Assembly (NCBI GenBank): GCA_005793655.1
Contig: SXRC01000033.1
Location: 1 to 7,761 of the forward strand
Origin: Actinomycetota bacterium
GTDB lineage: Bacteria > Actinomycetota > Actinomycetes > Nanopelagicales > Nanopelagicaceae
DNA: 7,761 nucleotides
Direction: 5' to 3'
The notes beneath the pieces were generated by a model. It searched no databases. It saw nothing but the letters and a program-made list of their open reading frames with translations, and was not told the DNA's origin. Shown here piece after piece: positions 1-7,270 of this stretch (within the stretch, counting starts at the first letter, position 1; every line of letters starts with the position of its first letter). The position numbers were made by a program, and so were the translations under genes.

Positions 1-193
1 CATGGCTTATGGAGATCGGGCGCTAAAAGGGGCAATGAAAGCTGCGGATAAAAGTGGTGCTAAATATGGGTTAGTAATTGGGGATGATGAAATCTCTTCT
101 GGCAAATGTGAATTGAAATTAATGAGCAGCGGTGAAGTGATTTCTAGTAGCCTTAAACTCTCAGAGTTAATAAATCGAATTGGAAACAAATAA
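1..193 (+). CDS. hisS: Histidyl-tRNA synthetase, C-terminal fragment (cut by window edge)
   Basis: This is the last 63 codons of a gene that begins upstream of the window; base 1 is the third base of the preceding codon. The peptide starting MAYGDRALKGAMKAADKSGA matches the C-terminal anticodon-binding domain of class II HisRS, where the segment around RxLKGAMKAADxSGA and a following 'viGddEi' strand (VIGDDEI) are typical. It also keeps the late 'LKxMxSGE' strand. HisRS attaches histidine to tRNA-His in the cytoplasm, and this domain helps bind the tRNA. The ATG at base 2 is internal, not the start, because full HisRS is about 420-430 residues and the catalytic core is missing here. The TAA stop at 191-193 is separated by one base from the aspS ATG, so the two synthetases are very probably co-transcribed, as in other Actinobacteria. 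Confidence 0.87.
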   Translation, partial: MAYGDRALKGAMKAADKSGAKYGLVIGDDEISSGKCELKLMSSGEVISSSLKLSELINRIGNK

Positions 194-194
194 A

Positions 195-1946
195 ATGCTG
201 CGCACTCACGATGCTGGTTCTTTAAATGCCAAATCTGTTGGTACCAAGGTGGTGCTGGCCGGCTGGGTTGCACGTAGGCGTGATCATGGCGGAGTTGCAT
301 TTATCGACCTACGTGATTCAACTGGTGCGGTTCAGATTGTAATCAATGATGAAAAAATTGCTGGTGAGCTTCGTGCAGAGTGGTGTGTGTTAATTACTGG
401 TAATGTAAAAATGCGTCCTACCGGCAACGAAAATAAGGAGATACCAACTGGTGAAATAGAGGTGGTATGTGAGGAGCTGCAGGTGTTGAGTGAAGCAGCA
501 GCATTGCCATTCCCAGTTGATAGTGGTGATATTGGGAATATTTCAGAGGAGGTTCGTCTTAAGTATCGCTATTTAGATTTACGTAGAGAGGGGCCAGCAA
601 AAAACCTGCGATTGAGGTCGAAGGTTTCAACCACAATTCGACAAGTTTTATCAGAGAGTAATTTCCTGGAAATTGAGACTCCGTATCTGACTCGATCAAC
701 CCCAGAAGGGGCAAGAGACTTTCTTGTTCCAGTAAGGCTGCAGCCCGGTTCTTGGTATGCGTTGCCGCAATCTCCGCAATTATTTAAGCAGTTACTTATG
801 GTGGCAGGTATGGAAAGGTATTACCAAATTGCTAGGTGTTTCAGAGATGAAGATTTCAGAGCTGACCGTCAGCCAGAGTTCACTCAATTAGATATTGAAA
901 TGTCATTTGCAGATCAATCAGATGTAATCTCAATCGCTGAGAAGGTTTTATCTGTTGTATTTCAAAATGTAGTAAATTACAAGATTCCTTTGCCAATTCC
1001 CCACATGACTTATCGAGATGCAATGGCAGATTATGGGTCGGATAAACCAGATTTAAGATTTGCAAACAAAATTACTGATGTTACACAATTTTTCAAGGCA
1101 ACCTCCTTCCGAGTTTTTCAAGCGGAGTATGTAGGAGCTGTAGTAATGCCTGGTGGCGCTGATTCACCTCGCCGGGAGTTAGATGCTTGGCAGGATTGGG
1201 CTAAAGCACGTGGGGCTAAAGGACTGGCATACATTTTAGTTGGTGCGGATGGGACGTTATCTGGTCCAGTTGCTAAAAATCTTTCTGAAACAGAGAGTGC
1301 AGGAATTGCCGCAAAGGTTGGTGCTAAGAATGGTGATGCTATTTTCTTTGCTGCCGGCAATGTGAATTCCTCACAAAATTTGCTTGGCGCAGTAAGAGTT
1401 GAAATTGGGGCGCGTTGCAATTTGATAGATGAGAAGCTGTGGAATTTTGTTTGGATTGTTGACGCCCCAATGTTTGAACAAGTTGATGCTGAAAATCTTG
1501 CCACAGGATGGACTGCAGTCCATCATCCATTTACCAGTCCAAAACCTGAGTTTGTTGAATCCTTTGATAAAGATCCTGGCCAGGCACTTGCCTATGCCTA
1601 TGACATTGTTCTAAATGGAAATGAAATTGGTGGGGGATCAATTCGTATCCATCAAAGTGATATTCAGCAGCGGGTGTTTAAGACTATTGGATTATCAAAA
1701 GCAGAGGCAGAGAGTAAATTCGGATTTCTCTTAGAAGCATTTAATTATGGCCCACCACCACATGGTGGAATTGCCCTGGGCTTGGATCGACTTTGTGCAT
1801 TGCTTGTGGGTGCTCAATCTATTCGAGAAGTTATTGCATTTCCGAAAACAGCCAGTGGCGGTGATCCGTTAACTCGAGCACCAACACCAATAACTCCTGC
1901 ACAACGCAAAGAGACTGGGGTCGATACTCCAGCCGTTACCAAGTAG
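195..1946 (+). CDS. aspS: Aspartyl-tRNA synthetase, bacterial type (probably non-discriminating Asp/Asn)
   Basis: This class II synthetase charges tRNA-Asp with aspartate in the cytoplasm. The start is the ATG at 195, giving 583 residues that begin MLRTHDAGSL, the usual actinobacterial AspRS N-terminus; an in-frame TTG at 180 would add five residues inside hisS and is less likely. Domains in order: OB-fold anticodon-binding domain (about 1-100, with WVARRRDHGGVAFIDLRD); catalytic core with QSPQLFKQLLM (from 192); motif 2 RCFRDEDFRADRQPEFTQ (214-231, Arg217); the bacterial GAD insertion (about 285-410); the GGGSIRIH loop (479-486); and motif 3 GGIALGLDRL (524-533, Arg532). His31 matches the His31 linked to relaxed tRNA specificity in Pseudomonas AspRS, so it may also make Asp-tRNA-Asn for GatCAB. 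The length is normal and no key residue is missing. No strong Shine-Dalgarno is visible, and coupling to hisS is likely. Confidence 0.97.
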   Translation: MLRTHDAGSLNAKSVGTKVVLAGWVARRRDHGGVAFIDLRDSTGAVQIVINDEKIAGELRAEWCVLITGNVKMRPTGNENKEIPTGEIEVVCEELQVLSEAAALPFPVDSGDIGNISEEVRLKYRYLDLRREGPAKNLRLRSKVSTTIRQVLSESNFLEIETPYLTRSTPEGARDFLVPVRLQPGSWYALPQSPQLFKQLLMVAGMERYYQIARCFRDEDFRADRQPEFTQLDIEMSFADQSDVISIAEKVLSVVFQNVVNYKIPLPIPHMTYRDAMADYGSDKPDLRFANKITDVTQFFKATSFRVFQAEYVGAVVMPGGADSPRRELDAWQDWAKARGAKGLAYILVGADGTLSGPVAKNLSETESAGIAAKVGAKNGDAIFFAAGNVNSSQNLLGAVRVEIGARCNLIDEKLWNFVWIVDAPMFEQVDAENLATGWTAVHHPFTSPKPEFVESFDKDPGQALAYAYDIVLNGNEIGGGSIRIHQSDIQQRVFKTIGLSKAEAESKFGFLLEAFNYGPPPHGGIALGLDRLCALLVGAQSIREVIAFPKTASGGDPLTRAPTPITPAQRKETGVDTPAVTK

Positions 1947-1975
1947 ATACCCTCTTTTCAGGTATTCTTCCCAAC

Positions 1976-2287
1976 ATGGGTCCAGGTGGAATTGCAACAA
2001 TAATCGCTGCATCATCACTTGCGATCATTGCCGTTGCCGTTGCCTATACCGTGGTGAGGGCATCTCGATTAATTGATGAGATTACCAAGACAGTTTCAAT
2101 GATAAATAGCCCAATTAAAAGTATCAGCAATGCAGGAAAGTCACTCGAAGAACTAGTTAAAAAGATTTCAAGAGCAGGTGAATCTTTCTTAGATGAAAAC
2201 CCAATGGCCATGAAAGCGGCTAGTGCAATCTTTACTGCTGCCAAGCTAAAGAAAAAGGGTAAGAAAAAAAGCAAAGCGAAGGAGTAG
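1976..2287 (+). CDS. Small single-pass membrane protein, DUF948-like
   Basis: A 103-residue protein of unknown function. Residues about 6-28 form one hydrophobic transmembrane helix rich in Ala, Ile and Val, followed by Arg29 and Arg31, so the bulk (29-103) should face the cytoplasm. The segment after the helix (about 31-65) has the alternating hydrophobic pattern of an amphipathic helix or coiled coil, as in DUF948 proteins. The C-terminus is a very basic tail, residues 90-103, with 8 Lys in 14. In Streptomyces a DUF948 gene sits just upstream of alaS, and position plus architecture are the basis of this call. The ATG at 1976 is the only standard start that keeps the whole helix, though no strong Shine-Dalgarno precedes it. 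It lies 29 bases after aspS and two bases before alaS, so it is inside the operon. No catalytic motif is seen. Confidence 0.75.
   Translation: MGPGGIATIIAASSLAIIAVAVAYTVVRASRLIDEITKTVSMINSPIKSISNAGKSLEELVKKISRAGESFLDENPMAMKAASAIFTAAKLKKKGKKKSKAKE
2281..2284 (+). promoter_or_regulatory. Shine-Dalgarno GGAG of alaS, inside the preceding gene
   Basis: GGAG lies five bases before the GTG at 2290 and within the last codons of the DUF948-like gene, whose TAG stop is at 2285-2287. This placement supports GTG as the alaS start and suggests translational coupling. Confidence 0.7.
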
Positions 2288-2289
2288 AG

Positions 2290-4971
2290 GTGGACTCCGC
2301 AGATATTCGCGCAAGGTGGCTGAAATTTTTTGAAGCAAATAACTCTTTGAACTTATCTCATACTGTTGTGCCATCAGCCTCTCTGATCGCCGATGATCCC
2401 AATCTATTGTTGGTAAATGCTGGCATGGTTCCGTTTAAGCCTTACTTTCTAGGTGAAGCAAAACCACCCTATAAACGAGCAACCTCGGTACAAAAGTGCG
2501 TTAGAACTTTAGACATAGATGAGGTTGGTAAAACAACAAGGCATGCATCGTTTTTTCAAATGTGTGGCAACTTCTCTTTTAGTGATTATTTTAAAGAAGG
2601 TGCAATCGCACTTGCCTGGGAGTTATTGACTAATTCTGTCAGCTCTGGCGGTTATGGATTCAGCGAAGAGAAGCTGTGGGTGACTGTTTATGATGATGAT
2701 GATGAGGCAGCAAATATTTGGGAGAAACAAATTGGTGTTTCCAAAAACCGAATTCAACGGCGAGGAATGGCTGACAATTTTTGGTCAATGGGTGTTCCTG
2801 GTCCATGCGGTCCTTGTTCGGAGATCTACTTTGATCGAGGAGGTGATTACGGCAAAGAGGGTGGGCCAATTGCTGATGAAGACCGCTATTTAGAAATCTG
2901 GAATCTTGTCTTTATGCAGAGTATTCGCGGTGAGGGCGGTGATAAGAATTCTTTCCCTATTATTGGTGAGTTACCTGCTAAGAATATTGATACTGGACTT
3001 GGCTTAGAACGAACTGCTGCTTTGTTACAAGGTGTGGAGAATATCTATGAAATTGATACTACGAAAATTATTTTGGACAAGGCCTCTGATTTAACAAAAA
3101 CTATATATGGTGAAGAAGAAAAAACTGATATTTCATTAAGAGTGATTGCTGATCACACTCGGACTGCAATGATGTTAATTGGTGATGGTGTCACACCCGG
3201 TAATGAGGGTCGGGGCTATGTTTTGAGAAGAATGATGAGGCGAACAATCCGCAATATGCGCTTACTTGGTTCGCAGGATCTAGTAATTAGTGAACTGATT
3301 AAAAGTTCTATTAAAGCGATGGGTCCGCAATACCCTGAATTGATTAAAGACTCAAAGAGGATCTTGTCAGTTGCTGAATCTGAAGAAGATAGTTTTATTC
3401 ATACCTTAAAGAGTGGGACCAGTATTTTTGACATTGCAGCGGAGCAATCCAAGGGTGCTAAGAGTAAATCACTCTCGGCTGATACTGCTTTCAAGCTTCA
3501 TGACACTTACGGCTTTCCATTTGACCTGACCCTTGAAATGGCCAGGGAGCAGGGACTGGGCGTAGATGAGGTTGGTTTTAAAAAATTAATGAACGAGCAA
3601 AGAGATCGAGCAAAAGCAGATGCGAAAGCGAAAAAGAGTGGGCACACAGATCTGACTGAGTATCGCGCCATTGTTGATAAATTCGGCACTACAAAGTTTT
3701 TAGGATATGAAAATATTGCAACAGAGGCAAAATTAACTGGAGTACTAGTTAATGGAAAAATTACTTCCGAAGTCAATGCAGGTTCTGAGCTTGAGATAAT
3801 GTTGGATCGAACTCCTTTTTATGCTGAAGGTGGTGGCCAATTAGCTGACAGTGGTGTTATCAAATTAGCAAATGGCGCTATTGTTAAAATAGATGATGTA
3901 CAGACCCCAGTTCCGAGATTGTTTGTGCATCGAGGTACTGTTGTAAGCGGTGTTGTAAAAAGTGGTGAATCAGTGGTAGCTGAAATTGATTTACAAAGAA
4001 GGCTAGCAATTTCTAGGGCTCATACTGCAACCCATATGGTTCATAAAGCGTTTAGAGAAGCACTAGGAGAAACTGCAACGCAGGCTGGATCAGAGAATGC
4101 ACCCGGTCGATTTAGGTTTGATTTCCCATCAACAAGTGCTGTACCAACATCAGTTTTAAATGATGTTGAAAGTAGAGTCAATGAGTTACTGGTTGCTGAT
4201 CTACAGGTGAGTGCAGAGGTTATGTCTCAAGATGCAGCTCGAGCAATTGGTGCTACTGCGCTTTTTGGTGAGAAGTATGGTGATCAGGTCAGAGTAGTCA
4301 GCGTTGGTGATTGGGCAAAAGAGTTATGTGGCGGCACACATGTTTCCAGGTCTGGCCAACTGGGGCTCATAAAGCTGCTATCTGAGTCATCGATTGGCGC
4401 TGGCGTAAGAAGAGTTGAAGCTTTAGTTGGTCATGATGCCTATAAATTCCTAGCTCGCGAGCATGTTTTGCTAAATTCTCTTACCGAAATAATTAAAGGT
4501 GTAAGAGCTGAGGAATTACCACAACGAATCTCCGAGCTAGTTGAGAAAATGAAATCTATGGAGAAGGAAATGTCAGCAGTAAATTCTGCAAAAGCGATGG
4601 CAGCAACTAGTGAACTAGTGAAGAGAAATAAATCTATTGGCACTGCAAACTTGATAATCGAGCAACTTGGCAATCAAATTTCAGGTGAAGATATGCGGGC
4701 TATTGCATTAGATCTCAAGGGTAAATTAAAAACTGCAATCGTTGTGCTCGCCACCGTGAATGATGCTAAACCATTGTTAGTTGCTGCAGTTTCAGCGGAT
4801 GCCATTAAGTTGGGAGTTAAAGCTGGAGAGTTGATAAAGGTGGGCTCAACTATTCTTGGAGGGGGTGGCGGAGGTAAAGATGATTTTGCCCAAGGTGGAG
4901 GCCTCGACGCCGGTGCGATTACAAAAGCATTTACTGAGATTACTAAGTTTATTACTGGCAAGATCAATTAA
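2290..4971 (+). CDS. alaS: Alanyl-tRNA synthetase
   Basis: An 893-residue class II synthetase that charges tRNA-Ala and hydrolyses mischarged Ser- or Gly-tRNA-Ala. It uses a GTG start with a GGAG ribosome site five bases upstream. The N-terminal catalytic domain (about 1-250) has VNAGMVPFKPYFLG, RATSVQKCVR and the motif 2 region TTRHASFFQMCGNFSF (82-97). The tRNA-recognition domain follows. The editing domain (about 490-710) keeps the zinc ligands His578 and His582 (HTATH) and Cys680 and His684 (CGGTH). A helical linker with a charged coiled-coil look (about 735-780) leads to the C-Ala domain, which ends in the glycine-rich loop from residue 857 and DDFAQGGG, both typical of the family. Length is normal. 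One oddity is Ser98, where the family motif NFSFGDYF has Gly. It is followed after 14 bases by ruvX, the usual actinobacterial neighbour. Confidence 0.98.
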   Translation: MDSADIRARWLKFFEANNSLNLSHTVVPSASLIADDPNLLLVNAGMVPFKPYFLGEAKPPYKRATSVQKCVRTLDIDEVGKTTRHASFFQMCGNFSFSDYFKEGAIALAWELLTNSVSSGGYGFSEEKLWVTVYDDDDEAANIWEKQIGVSKNRIQRRGMADNFWSMGVPGPCGPCSEIYFDRGGDYGKEGGPIADEDRYLEIWNLVFMQSIRGEGGDKNSFPIIGELPAKNIDTGLGLERTAALLQGVENIYEIDTTKIILDKASDLTKTIYGEEEKTDISLRVIADHTRTAMMLIGDGVTPGNEGRGYVLRRMMRRTIRNMRLLGSQDLVISELIKSSIKAMGPQYPELIKDSKRILSVAESEEDSFIHTLKSGTSIFDIAAEQSKGAKSKSLSADTAFKLHDTYGFPFDLTLEMAREQGLGVDEVGFKKLMNEQRDRAKADAKAKKSGHTDLTEYRAIVDKFGTTKFLGYENIATEAKLTGVLVNGKITSEVNAGSELEIMLDRTPFYAEGGGQLADSGVIKLANGAIVKIDDVQTPVPRLFVHRGTVVSGVVKSGESVVAEIDLQRRLAISRAHTATHMVHKAFREALGETATQAGSENAPGRFRFDFPSTSAVPTSVLNDVESRVNELLVADLQVSAEVMSQDAARAIGATALFGEKYGDQVRVVSVGDWAKELCGGTHVSRSGQLGLIKLLSESSIGAGVRRVEALVGHDAYKFLAREHVLLNSLTEIIKGVRAEELPQRISELVEKMKSMEKEMSAVNSAKAMAATSELVKRNKSIGTANLIIEQLGNQISGEDMRAIALDLKGKLKTAIVVLATVNDAKPLLVAAVSADAIKLGVKAGELIKVGSTILGGGGGGKDDFAQGGGLDAGAITKAFTEITKFITGKIN

Positions 4972-4985
4972 AAGTTGGAATTGTA

Positions 4986-5438
4986 ATGAGTGAGCCAATC
5001 AAGATTGGTCGCAGGCTGGGCTTTGATTTTGGGGACAAACGAATTGGGATTGCTACATCAGACTCTGAAGCAATACTAGTGACACCTTACGGAACAATTG
5101 TTAATGATGCTGAGTTATCACGGAATTTACAAAGTGTATTTAAAGAGGTCGACCCAATATATGTGGTTGTTGGCGACCCAAAACATTTATCAGGAAATGA
5201 AAGCGCAAAATCCAGATCAGTCATAGAGTTTGCAACGATGATAAGAGAAGTATTTTCTGGACCAATTTATTTTGTCGATGAGAGATTGAGTACCCAAAAT
5301 GCAAATTCAAAAATGCGAGATTTAGGGAAAACCGAAAAAGAGAGTAAGTCAATTATTGATCAGATAGCAGCGGCAGGCATCCTAGAAAGTGCCTTATTAA
5401 ATGAGAAATCAGGTGGCGAAGTGGGTAGATTATTTTAA
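4986..5438 (+). CDS. ruvX: Putative pre-16S rRNA nuclease, RuvX/YqgF family
   Basis: A 150-residue RNase H-fold protein of the family that matures the 5' end of 16S rRNA in E. coli (YqgF). Acidic residues expected in the active site are present: Asp14 in GFDFGDKRIGIA near the N-terminus, Glu99 in VDERLST, and Asp125 in IIDQIAAAGILESAL. The VVVG strand at 60-63 is followed by Asp64-Pro-Lys where many relatives have Leu-Pro-Arg/Leu, then the LSG loop. Length is in the normal range of about 140-170. The ATG at 4986 has a weak GGAA five bases upstream and lies 14 bases after the alaS stop. The last codons contain AGGTGG (5411-5416), which could serve mltG; reading frames of the two genes differ by one base. 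Position between alaS and mltG is the standard actinobacterial arrangement and supports the call. Confidence 0.95.
   Translation: MSEPIKIGRRLGFDFGDKRIGIATSDSEAILVTPYGTIVNDAELSRNLQSVFKEVDPIYVVVGDPKHLSGNESAKSRSVIEFATMIREVFSGPIYFVDERLSTQNANSKMRDLGKTEKESKSIIDQIAAAGILESALLNEKSGGEVGRLF
5411..5416 (+). promoter_or_regulatory. Possible Shine-Dalgarno AGGTGG for mltG
   Basis: AGGTGG within the end of ruvX is the best ribosome-site match upstream of mltG. It sits 12 bases before an in-frame ATT at 5429 and 54 bases before the ATG at 5471, which itself has no visible Shine-Dalgarno. It fits an upstream start for mltG better than the ATG, but the spacing is long. Confidence 0.3.
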
Positions 5439-5470
5439 AACGGGTTTTTGCTTTACTGCTTACTTGTTCG

Positions 5471-6430
5471 ATGCTCACAACATCCGCCGTTTTACTTCAC
5501 AATGCATTCCTACTCAATGATTACATTCAAACCTCCTCTAATCTGAAAACAAAAGTACTAATAGAATCGGGTGACACCGGCACCGATATTGCAAAGAAGC
5601 TCTATCAATCTGGGGTGATTAAGGTGACAAAAGTATTTATTAAGATTGCGATAAATCAAAAGAAATCGAATTCGATCTCACCAGGCGTGCATGAAATAGA
5701 TCTAAAGATTTCAGCACAAGCAGCTTTAGATCAACTCCTTGATCCCACACGAAAACTTGGTGTATTTGGTTTCGTAGAGGGCTTGAGAAAATCAGAGATT
5801 CTAACGTTACTAGAAAAATCCAATTTAGTTACTGGCAAATTATCGCAATCATCTACACCAGATGAGAGCTATGGGACAAAAAACTTGGAAGGATTCCTTT
5901 TCCCAGCACAGTATTCACTTACTCCAGGAACAACATTTGATGGCGCAATTACCCAGATGATTGAGAGATTCAAGTTAGCAGCAAGATCCGCCAAGCTTGA
6001 TAAAGGTTATCTAAATTATTCGCCTTATCAACTGCTGATTATCGCCTCTATGGTTCAGGCTGAGGGTGATACACAGGATTTTGCAAAGATTTCTCGTGTT
6101 ATTTACAACCGTATGAAGATCGGAATGCCGTTACAGATAAATGCCACCATCGATTATGTGACCAACACTCGGGGCAAGATTCGCTTGCCTTACAAGCGCT
6201 TGGAGATTGACTCCAAATACAACACATACAAATATCGAGGTTTGCCACCAACACCAATAAGTAATCCCGGGGAAGATGCCATGATTGCTACAGTTAATCC
6301 AGAGAATGGTGACTGGTTATATTACGTCACCGTTAAGCCCAATGACACTAGGTTTACAAAGGATTTTAATGAATTTAACAAGTGGGCGAATGAGTTTCGC
6401 GCTAATGAAGATGCAGGGTTATTTGGATGA
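5471..6430 (+). CDS. mltG: Endolytic murein transglycosylase MltG (start uncertain; may begin upstream)
   Basis: MltG (YceG-like) is an inner-membrane lytic transglycosylase that cuts nascent peptidoglycan strands and is thought to end glycan synthesis. From the ATG at 5471 it has 319 residues. A LysM-like subdomain lies at about 28-95 (VLIESGDTGTDIAKKLYQSGVI), then the family segments FVEGLRKSEIL (101-111) and LEGFLFPAQYSLTPGT (139-154). The catalytic region IIASMVQAEGD has Glu198 as the expected catalytic residue, followed by ISRVIYNRMKIGMPLQINATIDY. The C-terminus has the usual GLPPTPISNPG loop. The N-terminus is odd: the same frame stays open back to 5429 and reads ILKRVFALLLTCS just before this Met, which would complete a normal Lys-Arg plus transmembrane anchor, but no ATG, GTG or TTG exists there. 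The 3' end overlaps aroE by four bases (ATGA). Confidence 0.93.
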   Translation: MLTTSAVLLHNAFLLNDYIQTSSNLKTKVLIESGDTGTDIAKKLYQSGVIKVTKVFIKIAINQKKSNSISPGVHEIDLKISAQAALDQLLDPTRKLGVFGFVEGLRKSEILTLLEKSNLVTGKLSQSSTPDESYGTKNLEGFLFPAQYSLTPGTTFDGAITQMIERFKLAARSAKLDKGYLNYSPYQLLIIASMVQAEGDTQDFAKISRVIYNRMKIGMPLQINATIDYVTNTRGKIRLPYKRLEIDSKYNTYKYRGLPPTPISNPGEDAMIATVNPENGDWLYYVTVKPNDTRFTKDFNEFNKWANEFRANEDAGLFG

Positions 6431-7224
6431 TTAAATTGGCAGTTGCCGGAGCCCCAATCGGCCATTCACTCTCACCTTTACTGCACACAACAGCGTATAA
6501 ATTGCTGGGAGTTGAAGCGGAGTTTTCAGCACAAGAAATTAAAGAGGAAAATTTCGGTGATTTCTATTTTGATTGCAAGAAAACAGATTACCGTGGCCTA
6601 GCGCTCACGATGCCCTTAAAGGAGATCTCAATAGGTTTTGTTGATCGAGTAGATCCAATCGCTAAGCAAATCTCATCAGTTAATACAGTTATTTTTGAAT
6701 CAACCGGAAGTATCGGACTCTCAACTGATTTGTTAGCGTTCAAGAATTTACTTAAGCCGTACTATGGAAAGAAAATTGCGATTCTTGGCGCGGGAGGAAC
6801 AGCTCGTGCAGCGATTGGCTCGCTCAAAGGTACTGGAACCGTTGTCACTGCCCTAACACGATCAGCAAATCATCATGTGCAGCTTCATGCCGCTGCGGTA
6901 GATTTAGAACTAGATTTTCTTGATTGGCACAGATTTGAAGAGATACAAGATCGAGATTTGATTATTTCAACAACTCCAGCCGGTGCAACCGATGGGCTTT
7001 CAACAATTTCTTCGAAGGCTGATTTTTTTGAAGTCATTTATCATCCATGGCCAACTGAATTAGCAAAGCGATACCAAAATTTGGGTAAACATGTGATTGG
7101 CGGTTTGTCGCTGTTAGTTGAACAGGCATTAATTCAAATTCATTACTTCTCTCAGCAGCAGTTTGATTTCGATGAGATGCGTAAGGAGCTTCTAAAGGTT
7201 GCCCACGCTGCGATAAAGGGATAA
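6427..7224 (+). CDS. aroE: Shikimate dehydrogenase (NADP+)
   Basis: A 265-residue cytoplasmic enzyme that reduces 3-dehydroshikimate to shikimate in the chorismate pathway. By alignment from memory to E. coli AroE, the substrate-contact residues are kept: Ser14 and Ser16 (PIGHSLSP), Thr61 and Lys65 (LTMPLK, Lys65 being the key catalytic lysine), Asn86 (SVNTV), Thr100 and Asp101, Tyr205, and Gln233 near the C-terminus. The NADP-binding Rossmann loop is GAGGTARAAI (121-130). The IYHPWPTELA segment (204-213) and GGLSLLVEQA (225-234) are typical. Differences include STDLLA where NTDxxG is common, and Glu202 where Asp is usual before xIYxPWPT. Start and stop overlap with mltG is ATGA, so translation is probably coupled. 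It shares pathway with the chorismate synthase gene at the window end. Paralogues such as quinate dehydrogenase are possible but less likely here. Confidence 0.94.
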   Translation: MIKLAVAGAPIGHSLSPLLHTTAYKLLGVEAEFSAQEIKEENFGDFYFDCKKTDYRGLALTMPLKEISIGFVDRVDPIAKQISSVNTVIFESTGSIGLSTDLLAFKNLLKPYYGKKIAILGAGGTARAAIGSLKGTGTVVTALTRSANHHVQLHAAAVDLELDFLDWHRFEEIQDRDLIISTTPAGATDGLSTISSKADFFEVIYHPWPTELAKRYQNLGKHVIGGLSLLVEQALIQIHYFSQQQFDFDEMRKELLKVAHAAIKG

Positions 7225-7270
7225 TCCACAGTCTCGAAAATGCTTTATAGATCCCCTTTACGCTGGGATT
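7225..7270 (+). other. Short spacer between aroE and the A24-like gene
   Basis: Forty-six bases without a clear terminator hairpin, promoter or RNA. GGGA at 7265-7268 lies only two bases before the GTG at 7271, too close for a standard ribosome site, so initiation here looks weak. Confidence 0.4.

Noticed and set aside
1118..1504. Minus-strand open frame inside aspS
   Set aside because: It is antisense to conserved AspRS coding sequence, has no recognisable domain, and all supported genes are on the plus strand.
2692..2703. Four GAT repeats in alaS, a possible microsatellite
   Set aside because: They encode the acidic run DDDDE, which matches the normal VYxDDDEA segment of AlaRS; four units are too few to claim a variable repeat.
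4674..4967. Long open frame on the minus strand inside the end of alaS
   Set aside because: It lies opposite the strongly conserved AlaRS C-terminal domain; its proline-rich stretch is just the complement of the glycine-rich loop.
5430..5440. Programmed -1 ribosomal frameshift joining ruvX and mltG
   Set aside because: The sequence around the ruvX stop does not form a standard X XXY YYZ slippery heptamer, I see no clear downstream stimulatory structure, and the homopolymers are too short for usual transcriptional slippage.
5465..5467. Possible lipoprotein cysteine in the upstream extension of MltG (LLTC)
   Set aside because: The residue before Cys is Thr rather than Gly, Ala or Ser, and MltG is normally anchored by a transmembrane helix.
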